Below are positions 57,115 to 64,000 of a stretch of 64,000 nucleotides of DNA, piece after piece. The notes beneath the pieces were generated by a model that had not been told where the DNA came from, did no database searches, and was given only the letters and a program-made list of their open reading frames with translations. This DNA comes from Alsobacter ponti. Lineage in GTDB: Bacteria; Pseudomonadota; Alphaproteobacteria; Rhizobiales; Beijerinckiaceae. The position numbers and the translations under genes are program-made. How positions within the stretch are numbered: the stretch's first letter is position 1; every line of letters starts with the position of its first letter. The stretch is from the NCBI RefSeq assembly GCF_024294805.1, contig NZ_JANCLU010000005.1:62001-126000 (forward strand), read 5' to 3'.

Positions 57115-58065
57115 GTGACGATCACCACGATGCCGACCGCGCGGCCGGAACGTGAAGCGGGCGCCGTCTCGCTGCGCGGGAAGCTGCAGGACGCGTTGCC
57201 CAAAATCGTGCTCGCGCCGAGCTTCGCGGCCGTCCTCGTGTTCGTCTACGGGTTCATCCTGTGGACGATCTACCTGTCCTTCACCAATTCCAAGACCTTC
57301 CCCAGCTACGTCCTGACGGACTCGCGGGCCTACCAGCGCCTGTGGACGTGGACCTTCCAGTCCGACCCGCCGTCGAGCTGGTACACGTCGATCACCAACC
57401 TGGGCATTTTCGGCGTTCTCTATATCGGCGTCTGCCTCGCGCTCGGGCTGCTGCTGGCGATCCTGCTCGACCAGAAGATCCGCGGCGAGGGCGTGCTGCG
57501 CCCAATCTATCTCTACCCGATGGCGCTCTCCTTCATCGTCACGGGCGTGGCGTGGAAGTGGTTCCTCGATCCCGGACTGGGGCTGGAGCGGACGTTGCAC
57601 GAATGGGGGTTCACGAGCTTCCATTTCGACTGGATCAAGAACAAGGACCGCGTCATCTACACCGTCGTCATCGCCGGCGTGTGGCAGGCGTCGGGCTTCG
57701 TGATGGCGATGTTCCTGGCGGGCCTGCGCGGCATCGACGGCGAGATCCTGAAGGCGGCTCAGATCGACGGCGCCACGCCGGTCGCGACCTACCGCCGCAT
57801 CGTCATTCCGATGCTCCGGCCGATCTTCCTGTCCGCCTTCATCGTGCTCGCCCACATGGCGATCAAGTCCTACGACCTCGTGGTCGCGCTCACCTCCGGC
57901 GGCCCCGGCGGTTCGGCCTGGCTACCGTCCAACTTCATGTACGAATACACGTTCAAGCGGAACGAGATGGCCGTCGGCTCGGCCAGCGCCGTGATCATGC
58001 TGATGACGATCACCGCCATCATCGTTCCCTATCTCTATTCCGAGTTGAGGGAGACCAACCGATGA
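57115..58065 (+). CDS. Sugar ABC transporter, permease (GtsB-like)
   Basis: A 316-residue MalF-type subunit with six segments; the first follows a 40-residue cytoplasmic leader. YGFILWTIYLSFTNSKTFPSYVL and the coupling loop LRGIDGEILKAAQIDGATPVATYRRIVIPML (EAA motif) are typical. GTG start with GGAGGG 5 nt ahead; an ATG five codons in is the alternative. Its stop overlaps the next permease start (ATGA). Confidence 0.93.
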   Translation: MTITTMPTARPEREAGAVSLRGKLQDALPKIVLAPSFAAVLVFVYGFILWTIYLSFTNSKTFPSYVLTDSRAYQRLWTWTFQSDPPSSWYTSITNLGIFGVLYIGVCLALGLLLAILLDQKIRGEGVLRPIYLYPMALSFIVTGVAWKWFLDPGLGLERTLHEWGFTSFHFDWIKNKDRVIYTVVIAGVWQASGFVMAMFLAGLRGIDGEILKAAQIDGATPVATYRRIVIPMLRPIFLSAFIVLAHMAIKSYDLVVALTSGGPGGSAWLPSNFMYEYTFKRNEMAVGSASAVIMLMTITAIIVPYLYSELRETNR

Positions 58066-58994
58066 GCGCCGCCGCGACCACGCGGACGGGCGGCGGATCG
58101 TCGCTCGCCAACCGGATCGTCATCTACGGGCTGCTGCTGCTGTTCGCGCTCGTCTATCTCATCCCGCTCTTCGTGATGCTGGTGACCTCGTTCAAGTCGA
58201 TGGACGAGATCCAGTCCGGCAACATGCTGGCGCTGCCGCAAAGCCCCAGCTTCGACGCCTGGGCGAGAGCCTGGGGCGAAACCTGCGTCGGCCTCACCTG
58301 CGCCGGCATCAAGGGCTATTTCTGGAACTCCATCAAGATGGTGGTTCCGGCCGTCCTGATCTCGACGATCCTCGGCTCGCTCAACGGCTACGTGCTGACG
58401 AAGTGGCGGTTTCGCGGCCACAAGCTGGTCTTCGGGCTGATGCTGTTCGCCTGCTTCATCCCGTTCCAGGCCGTGCTGCTGCCAATGGCGACGATCCTGG
58501 GCGCGCTCGGGCGCTTCGGCGCGGACCTGGAGTCGGCGACGGGCTGGAACTGGGGCTTCGGCAACCCCACCGTCAACCTCGTCATCGTACACGTCATTTA
58601 CGGCCTGGGCTTCACCACGCTGTTCTTCCGCAACTACTACGAGGCGTTCCCGACCGAGCTGATCCGGGCCGCGCAGGTCGACGGGGCGAGCTTCTTCCAG
58701 ATCTTCCGGCGCATTCTCTTGCCGAATTCGGCGCCGATCTTCGTCGTCACGGTGATCTACCAATTCACCAATATCTGGAACGACTTCCTGTTCGCCTCCG
58801 CCTACGCGGGCTCCGGCGACGTGATGCCGATGACGGTGGCGCTCAACAACGTGGTGAACACGTCGACCGGCGTCGTCGAGTACAATGTCAACATGGCGGC
58901 CGCCATCATCGCCGCCCTCCCCACTCTGCTCGTCTACGTCGTCGCGGGCCGCTACTTCGTGCGCGGCCTGATGGCGGGCGCCGTCAAGGGATAA
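58062..58994 (+). CDS. Sugar ABC transporter, permease (GtsC-like)
   Basis: A 310-residue MalG-type subunit with six segments. The long periplasmic insert containing two Cys (GETCVGLTCAGIKGYF) and LTKWRFRGHKLVFGLMLFACFIPFQ are typical of GtsC-type permeases. The EAA-type loop is FPTELIRAAQVDGASFFQIFRRILLPNS. ATGA overlap with GtsB-like permease, 4 bp before the ATPase gene. Confidence 0.93.
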   Translation: MSAAATTRTGGGSSLANRIVIYGLLLLFALVYLIPLFVMLVTSFKSMDEIQSGNMLALPQSPSFDAWARAWGETCVGLTCAGIKGYFWNSIKMVVPAVLISTILGSLNGYVLTKWRFRGHKLVFGLMLFACFIPFQAVLLPMATILGALGRFGADLESATGWNWGFGNPTVNLVIVHVIYGLGFTTLFFRNYYEAFPTELIRAAQVDGASFFQIFRRILLPNSAPIFVVTVIYQFTNIWNDFLFASAYAGSGDVMPMTVALNNVVNTSTGVVEYNVNMAAAIIAALPTLLVYVVAGRYFVRGLMAGAVKG

Positions 58995-58998
58995 CGCC

Positions 58999-60108
58999 AT
59001 GGCCTTCCTGGAAATGAGCGGACTGCGCAAGCGCTTCGGCTCGGTCGAGATCCTCAAGGGCATCGACATCACGCTGGACAAGGGCGGCTTCCTCGTCCTC
59101 GTCGGCCCGTCGGGCTGCGGCAAGTCGACCCTGCTCAACACCATCGCCGGGCTGGAGACGATCACGGCGGGAGAAATCCGCGTCGACGGGCAGGCCATCA
59201 ACGACCTGCATCCCTCCAAGCGCGACATCGCCATGGTGTTCCAGAGCTACGCGCTCTACCCCAACATGACGGTGGCGGAGAACATCGCCTTCGCGCTGGA
59301 GATGCGCGGCGTCCCCAAGGCCGAACGCCGCCTCGCCGTCGAAAACGTGGCGAAGATGCTGCAGATCGGCCATCTGCTGGATCGCAAGCCGAGCCAGCTC
59401 TCCGGCGGCCAGCGCCAGCGCGTCGCCATGGGTCGGGCGCTGGTGCGCAACCCCCGCATCTTCCTTTTCGACGAACCGCTGTCCAATCTCGACGCCAAGT
59501 TGCGCGTCGACATGCGGACCGAGATCAAGCGCCTGCACCAGACCACCGGCGCGACCATCGTCTACGTCACCCACGACCAGATCGAGGCGATGACGCTCGC
59601 CACCAAGATCGCCGTGCTCAAGGACGGCGAGGTGCAGCAGGTCGGCACGCCGGCCGAGATCTACAACCGCCCGGCCAACCTCTTCGTCGCCGATTTCATG
59701 GGCAACCCCGCCATGAACCTGCTGGAGGCGAGTGTCGTGTCGGAGGGCGGCCGCACGCTCCTCTCGCTGACGCGCCAGGGCGACGACGACATCCGTCTCC
59801 CGGTGCCGGCCTCGGCGGCGGCGTCCGGCCTCGACGGACGCAAGGTGATCCTTGGCATCCGCCCCGAGGCGATCACCGACCGTGACGGGGCGGATCGCCA
59901 CGCCGGCACACTGGAGGTGGTGGAGTCGGTGGTGGAAGTCGTGGAGCCCGCCGGCTCCGACACGTTCGTCGTCACGCATATCGCCGGCAAGGAAGTGACG
60001 GCGCGGATGCGCGCCGACACCGATGCGAAGGCGGGCTCGCGCCTGCCCTTCGCGTTCAACCTCGACAAGGCGGTGCTGTTCGACCCCGGCACCGGGCGGC
60101 GGATCTAG
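58999..60108 (+). CDS. Sugar ABC transporter, ATP-binding protein (MalK/UgpC/GtsD-like)
   Basis: A 369-residue ATPase of the CUT1 class. Walker A is GPSGCGKST (36-44), the Q-loop VFQSYALYPNM, the signature LSGGQRQRVAMGRAL (from 134), Walker B IFLFDEPLSNLD and the switch His is in VYVTHDQIEAMTLA. The C-terminal TOBE/OB domain (about 240-369) has GIRPEAI as in MalK. It follows the permeases directly and completes the importer. Confidence 0.95.
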   Translation: MAFLEMSGLRKRFGSVEILKGIDITLDKGGFLVLVGPSGCGKSTLLNTIAGLETITAGEIRVDGQAINDLHPSKRDIAMVFQSYALYPNMTVAENIAFALEMRGVPKAERRLAVENVAKMLQIGHLLDRKPSQLSGGQRQRVAMGRALVRNPRIFLFDEPLSNLDAKLRVDMRTEIKRLHQTTGATIVYVTHDQIEAMTLATKIAVLKDGEVQQVGTPAEIYNRPANLFVADFMGNPAMNLLEASVVSEGGRTLLSLTRQGDDDIRLPVPASAAASGLDGRKVILGIRPEAITDRDGADRHAGTLEVVESVVEVVEPAGSDTFVVTHIAGKEVTARMRADTDAKAGSRLPFAFNLDKAVLFDPGTGRRI

Positions 60109-60206
60109 TTCGAAGCCGCCCGAGGCGGCGACCCCAAATCGGACCGTCAGGCGGGGCGCGCGAGCGTCCGGCGGGGCGGAGCCATGCGAAACGGAGCTTC
60201 AGGCGA

Positions 60207-61751
60207 ATGGGCGAAGGGCGTCCCTCCCCCGACATCGACATCCTGATCGTCGGCAGCGGCATCGGCGGCGCGACGCTCGCGGCGGGTCTGGCCGGGTCCG
60301 GGGCGCGGGTGCTGATCCTCGAGCGCGGCGAGCAGCTCCCGGAGAGCCCGACGGCGCGCGACACAAGGGCCATCTTCCTGGACGGGGTGTACCGCCCGCG
60401 CGAACAGTGGTTGGACGCCGCCGGCGAGGTGTTCAACCCCGGAAATTATTACTACCTCGGCGGCAACTCGAAGTTCTACGGCGCGGTGATGCTCCGCTAC
60501 CGCGAGAAGGACTTTACGCCACTGGCGCACGCCGAAGGCGAGACTCCCGGCTGGCCGATCCCCTATTCGGAGCTGGAGCCCTGGTACGGGCGCGCCGAGC
60601 GCCTGTTCCAGGTGCGCGGCGCGACGGGCGAGGATCCGACCGAACCGCCGCGCTCGTCCCCCTATCCGTTCGGTCCGGTGCCCGACGAGCCGCCGATCGC
60701 CCGCGCGCGGGAGCGACTGAAAGCGGCCGGCCTGCGCCCCTTCTCGCTGCCGCTCGCGGTCGACATCGATCGCTGGCTCGCCCACGGCGCGACGCCCTGG
60801 GACGCCTATCCCGACACGCGCAGCGGCAAGTTCGACGCGGAAACGGCCTCGCTCGCGACGGCGCTGGCGGACCCCAACATCTCGGTCCAGACGCGGACGC
60901 GCGCGGTGCGCCTGCTGGCCTCTCCGGACGGGCGGATCGAGGGCGTGGAAGCGGAGCGCGACGGAGAGCGTCGCGTGATCCGCGCCGGCCTGGTCGTGCT
61001 GGCGGCGGGCGCGGTCAATTCGGCCGCCCTGCTCCTCGCCTCCGCCGACGAGGCCCATCCCCACGGCATCGCCAACCGTTCGGGCGTCGTGGGCCGCCAC
61101 TTCATGAACCACAACTGCACGGCGATGCTGGTCGTCGACCCGCGCCAGCGCAACGACTCTGTCTATCAGAAGACGCTGGCGATCAACGATTTCTACTTCG
61201 ACGACGGGCGCGGGGGCCCCCCGCTCGGCAACGTGCAACTGCTCGGCAAGATCACCGCGCCGATCCTCAAGGCCAATCTGCGCGGCGTGCCGACGCCCCT
61301 GCTCGCCCCTCTCGCCGCCCGCACCTTCGACTGGTACCTGATGAGCGAGGACCTGCCGCATCCCGACAGCCGCGTGCGGCTCGACGGCGGGCGCATCGTG
61401 CTCGACTGGCGACGCTCGAACATGCTGGGCCACGCCCGCCTGGTCGAGACCATGCGCGAGCGCTTCCGCGCCGCGGGGTACCCGATCGTCCTGTCGCGCG
61501 CCTTCGACAGGCGCACGCCTTCGCACCAGTGCGGCACGATCCGCTTCGGAACCGATCCCGCAAGCTCGGCGCTCGATGTGTGGTGCCGGGCGCACGATCA
61601 CCCCAACCTCTATGTCGTCGACGCCTCCTTCCTCCCGACCTCCGCTGCGGTGAACCCGGCGCTCACCATCGCCGCGCAGGCGCTGCGCGTCGCCGACCGC
61701 ATCAGGCGCGAGCATAAGCTCGCCGCCGCCATGACGGAGAGCCTGGCATGA
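60207..61751 (+). CDS. GMC family FAD-dependent oxidoreductase
   Basis: A 514-residue cytoplasmic flavoenzyme (no signal peptide). The FAD-binding start is DILIVGSGIGGATLAAGLA, followed by ARVLILERGE. The GMC active-site pair is in the C-terminal half: PSHQCGTIRFG (His440) and AAVNPALTIAAQA (Asn483). Overall layout resembles the GMC enzymes that oxidise sugars or gluconate and the glucoside 3-dehydrogenase group. With the sugar importer upstream, oxidation of a sugar or polyol hydroxyl to a ketone is the likely role, but the substrate is not known. Its stop overlaps the SDR start (ATGA). Confidence 0.87.
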   Translation: MGEGRPSPDIDILIVGSGIGGATLAAGLAGSGARVLILERGEQLPESPTARDTRAIFLDGVYRPREQWLDAAGEVFNPGNYYYLGGNSKFYGAVMLRYREKDFTPLAHAEGETPGWPIPYSELEPWYGRAERLFQVRGATGEDPTEPPRSSPYPFGPVPDEPPIARARERLKAAGLRPFSLPLAVDIDRWLAHGATPWDAYPDTRSGKFDAETASLATALADPNISVQTRTRAVRLLASPDGRIEGVEAERDGERRVIRAGLVVLAAGAVNSAALLLASADEAHPHGIANRSGVVGRHFMNHNCTAMLVVDPRQRNDSVYQKTLAINDFYFDDGRGGPPLGNVQLLGKITAPILKANLRGVPTPLLAPLAARTFDWYLMSEDLPHPDSRVRLDGGRIVLDWRRSNMLGHARLVETMRERFRAAGYPIVLSRAFDRRTPSHQCGTIRFGTDPASSALDVWCRAHDHPNLYVVDASFLPTSAAVNPALTIAAQALRVADRIRREHKLAAAMTESLA

Positions 61752-62536
61752 GCGCCTCGAATTCCGCGCCGCGCGGCGTCGCGGTGGTCACCGGCGCGGC
61801 GACCGGCATCGGCCGCGCCATCGCGCTCCAGCTTGCCCGCGAGGGCTTCGATCTCGCGCTGCCGCTCCTCGACACGGCCGACTCCGCCGCGGCGAGCCTC
61901 GTCGCCGAGCTCGGCGCGCTCGGGGCGGCGAGCCTTCCCCTGCGCTGCGACCTGGCGGAGGTGGAGGGTCACGCCGAAACGGCCGAGGCGATCCGCGCCC
62001 GGTTCGGGCGCATCGACGTGCTGGTCAACAATGCCGGCCGGGGCTCGGCCGTGCGAGGCGACGTGCTCGACCTTCGCCCCGCCGATTTCGACGCCGTGAT
62101 GGGCGTGAACCTGCGCGGCACGCTGTTCCTGTCGATCGCCTGCGCGCGGCTGATGCTCGCCGCCGCGCCCGCCCCGCGCCGCCGCGCCATCGTCACCATC
62201 TCGTCCGTGTCGGCGGAGCTCGCCTCGCCCGAACGCACCGACTACTGCGTGTCGAAGGCGGGGCTCTCGATGGCCATGAAGGCGCTGGCGTTGCGCCTTG
62301 CTCCCGAGGGCATCGCGGTGTTCGAGGTGCGGCCGGGCGTGATCCGTACGCCCATGACCGACGCCGTCGCGCCGAAATACGACGCGCGCATCGCCGACGG
62401 CCTGGTGCCCGCTATGCGGTGGGGCGAGCCGGAGGACGTCGCCGAAGCCGTCGCCGCGCTCGCCTCCGGGCGCTTCGCCTTCGCCACCGGCAGCGTCGTC
62501 GCCGTCGATGGCGGCCTTTCCATTCCACGCCTCTAG
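61748..62536 (+). CDS. Short-chain dehydrogenase/reductase, FabG-like
   Basis: A 262-residue SDR. The cofactor motif is TGAATGIGRA (15-24), NNAG is at 94-97, and the catalytic set is Ser152/153 (ISSVS), Tyr166 and Lys170 (DYCVSKAG). VIRTPMTD follows. The residue after the second strand is Asp (LPLLDTAD), which favours NAD over NADP. Predicted to oxidise or reduce a hydroxyl in the same pathway as the flanking GMC enzymes. Confidence 0.92.
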   Translation: MSASNSAPRGVAVVTGAATGIGRAIALQLAREGFDLALPLLDTADSAAASLVAELGALGAASLPLRCDLAEVEGHAETAEAIRARFGRIDVLVNNAGRGSAVRGDVLDLRPADFDAVMGVNLRGTLFLSIACARLMLAAAPAPRRRAIVTISSVSAELASPERTDYCVSKAGLSMAMKALALRLAPEGIAVFEVRPGVIRTPMTDAVAPKYDARIADGLVPAMRWGEPEDVAEAVAALASGRFAFATGSVVAVDGGLSIPRL

Positions 62537-62545
62537 AGACGTTTC

Positions 62546-64000
62546 ATGCCCGCATCCCAGAGCTACGACTACATCGTGATCGGCGCCGGCCCGGCCGGCT
62601 GCGTCATGGCGAGCCGCCTGAGCGAGGACAAGGACGTGACGGTCCTGCTGGTGGAGGCCGGCGGACGCGACCTGCACCCGCTGTTCCACATGCCCGCCGG
62701 CTTCGCCAAGATGACGAAAGGCATCGCCAGCTGGGGCTGGCACACCGTGCCGCAGAAGCACCTCGGCGGGCGCGTGCTGCGCTTCACGCAGGCCAAGGTG
62801 CTGGGCGGCGGCTCGTCGATCAACGCCCAGATCTACACGCGCGGCAACGCCAAGGACTACGACGCCTGGGCCACGGACGCGGGCTGCGCCGGGTGGGCCT
62901 ATGCCGACGTGCTGCCCTACTTCAAGCGCGCCGAGGACAACCAGCGCTTCGTCGACGCCTTCCACGCCTATGGCGGGCCGATCGGCGTCTCGATCCCCAT
63001 CAACCCGCTTCCGATCAGCGAGGCTTTCCTGCGGGCCGCGCAGGAATACGGCATCCCCTACAACCCGGACTTCAACGGCGCGATCCAGGACGGCATCGGC
63101 CACTACCAGGTGACGGTGCGCAACGGCCGGCGCTCGTCCGCCGCGACCGCCTATCTGCGGCCGGCGCGCGACCGCAGCAACCTCACCGTCCTCACCGTCT
63201 CCGCCGTCACCCGCATCGTGGTCGACAACGGCCGCGCCATCGGCGTCGAGATCGCCGGCGCGGGCGGCGCGACGCGCACAATATCCGCCGCCCGCGAGGT
63301 GATCCTGGCGGCCGGCGCCATCGGCTCGCCGCGCCTGCTCCAGCTCTCCGGGATCGGCCCGGCGGATCATCTGCGGCAGGTCGGCGTCGAGGTGAAGCAC
63401 GACCTGCCGGGCGTCGGCACGAACCTCCAGGATCACCTCGACCTCTACGCCATCTGCGAGTGCACGGGCGACCACACCTATGACGGCTACGCCCGCCTGG
63501 ACCGCACGATCTGGGCCGGCTTCCAGTATCTCGCCTTCGGCAAGGGGCCGGTCGCCTCGACCTTGTTCGAGACCGGCGGGTTCTGGTACGCCGACAAGGT
63601 GGCGCGGTCGCCCGACATCCAGTTCCATCTCGGTCTCGGCTCGGGCATCGAGGCGGGCGTGTCGCGGCTGAAGAACGCCGGCGTGACGCTGAACACCGCC
63701 TTCCTGCGGCCGCGCTCGCGCGGCACCGTGCGGCTCGCGAGCGCGGACCCCGCCGCCGCCCCGCTGATCGACCCCAATTACTGGGAAGATCCCTACGACC
63801 GCGCCACCGCGCTCGCGGGGCTTCGGATGGGCCGCGAGATCATGAGGCAGAAGGCGCTGCAGCCCTTCGTGCTGGCGGAGCGCCTGCCGGGCCCGGACGT
63901 CGTGTCCGAGGTGGACCTCACCCGTTTCGCGAACGAGACCTGCAAGACCGACCATCACCCGGTCGGCACGTGCCGCATGGGCACGGACGACATGGCCGTC
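62546..64000 (+). CDS. GMC family oxidoreductase, choline-dehydrogenase type (3' end missing)
   Basis: 485 codons are visible. The FAD motif is DYIVIGAGPAGCVMASRL, followed by the GMC signatures AKVLGGGSSINAQIYTRG and AAGAIGSPRLLQLSGIGP. The catalytic His pair lies in DHHPVGTCRMG (His470-His471) close to the right edge of the window. It belongs to the choline/alcohol dehydrogenase branch, distinct from the other GMC enzyme 2 kb upstream. It starts 9 bp after the SDR stop and runs off the window, so the operon continues. Confidence 0.93.
   Translation, partial: MPASQSYDYIVIGAGPAGCVMASRLSEDKDVTVLLVEAGGRDLHPLFHMPAGFAKMTKGIASWGWHTVPQKHLGGRVLRFTQAKVLGGGSSINAQIYTRGNAKDYDAWATDAGCAGWAYADVLPYFKRAEDNQRFVDAFHAYGGPIGVSIPINPLPISEAFLRAAQEYGIPYNPDFNGAIQDGIGHYQVTVRNGRRSSAATAYLRPARDRSNLTVLTVSAVTRIVVDNGRAIGVEIAGAGGATRTISAAREVILAAGAIGSPRLLQLSGIGPADHLRQVGVEVKHDLPGVGTNLQDHLDLYAICECTGDHTYDGYARLDRTIWAGFQYLAFGKGPVASTLFETGGFWYADKVARSPDIQFHLGLGSGIEAGVSRLKNAGVTLNTAFLRPRSRGTVRLASADPAAAPLIDPNYWEDPYDRATALAGLRMGREIMRQKALQPFVLAERLPGPDVVSEVDLTRFANETCKTDHHPVGTCRMGTDDMAV

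Noticed and set aside
55633-57855. 740-codon minus-strand frame opposite the sugar ABC genes
   Set aside because: Shadow of the binding protein and permease; no signal, motif or ribosome site.
61610-63958. 782-codon minus-strand frame opposite SDR and GMC genes
   Set aside because: Shadow frame; the plus strand has intact SDR and GMC active-site motifs.

Overview
The window looks like about 64 kb of chromosome from a high-GC alphaproteobacterium, most likely a Hyphomicrobiales (rhizobial-order) species. The order rpsB-tsf-pyrH-frr-uppS-cdsA-dxr-rseP-bamA-lpxD-fabZ-lpxA is the usual alphaproteobacterial arrangement. The S2 protein carries the long C-terminal extension I associate with this group. 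Start codons are often GTG, base composition is strongly GC-rich, and gene junctions are tight (ATGA, GTGA, TGATG). The genus cannot be fixed from the sequence. I saw no tRNA, rRNA, IS element or CRISPR array.

Layout. (1) 1-12224, minus strand: a housekeeping block for translation (S2, EF-Ts, RRF), UMP kinase, undecaprenyl-PP and CDP-DAG synthesis, DXR, RseP, BamA and the lipid A genes; lpxA is cut by the window edge. GC-rich hairpins sit at the rpsB-tsf, tsf-pyrH and bamA-lpxD junctions. (2) 12374-16295, minus: a hydratase-aldolase of the DHDPS fold, then manC-manB for GDP-mannose. (3) 16591-36119, minus: an envelope, stress and efflux region. It holds a Tat-exported alkylsulfatase with a small glycine-zipper lipoprotein, and a long overlapping unit: M20 peptidase, HdeD-like protein, membrane fusion protein, RND pump, second membrane fusion protein, AbgT transporter, DUF1269 protein, a beta-helix-like membrane protein, an AI-2E exporter and a membrane-anchored hydrolase. 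An SLC13 permease with a DUF900 hydrolase follows. Upstream of three of these units lies the same 29-bp element, a direct repeat GGGACG-N14-GGGACG, which suggests one regulon. (4) 36465-51026: an AraC regulator and two amide/peptide uptake operons on the minus strand. The first is M20D amidohydrolase, a Pht5-like protein, a polar amino-acid ABC importer and an asparaginase-like enzyme. The second is an RraA-like protein, an Opp/Dpp importer and an M20 peptidase. A divergent LysR gene (51174-52082) sits at the head of the second. A 19-bp element at the LysR/RraA promoter recurs (17/19 identical) upstream of the first operon, so one LysR protein may link the two. (5) 52269-64000, plus strand: a catabolic operon of at least 11.7 kb. 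It encodes a Gfo/Idh dehydrogenase, a class I CoA-transferase, an enoyl-CoA hydratase, a Gts/MalK-type sugar ABC importer, two GMC oxidoreductases and an SDR. A TTGACA box with two phased palindromes precedes it, and no matching repressor gene lies in the window.

The items most worth following are the GGGACG direct-repeat regulon, the phased palindromes with their unusual sugar/CoA/GMC operon, the shared LysR-type element, and the two-adaptor RND pump fused by overlaps to an AbgT transporter. Functional calls rest on motifs and family resemblance read by eye; no database search was run.
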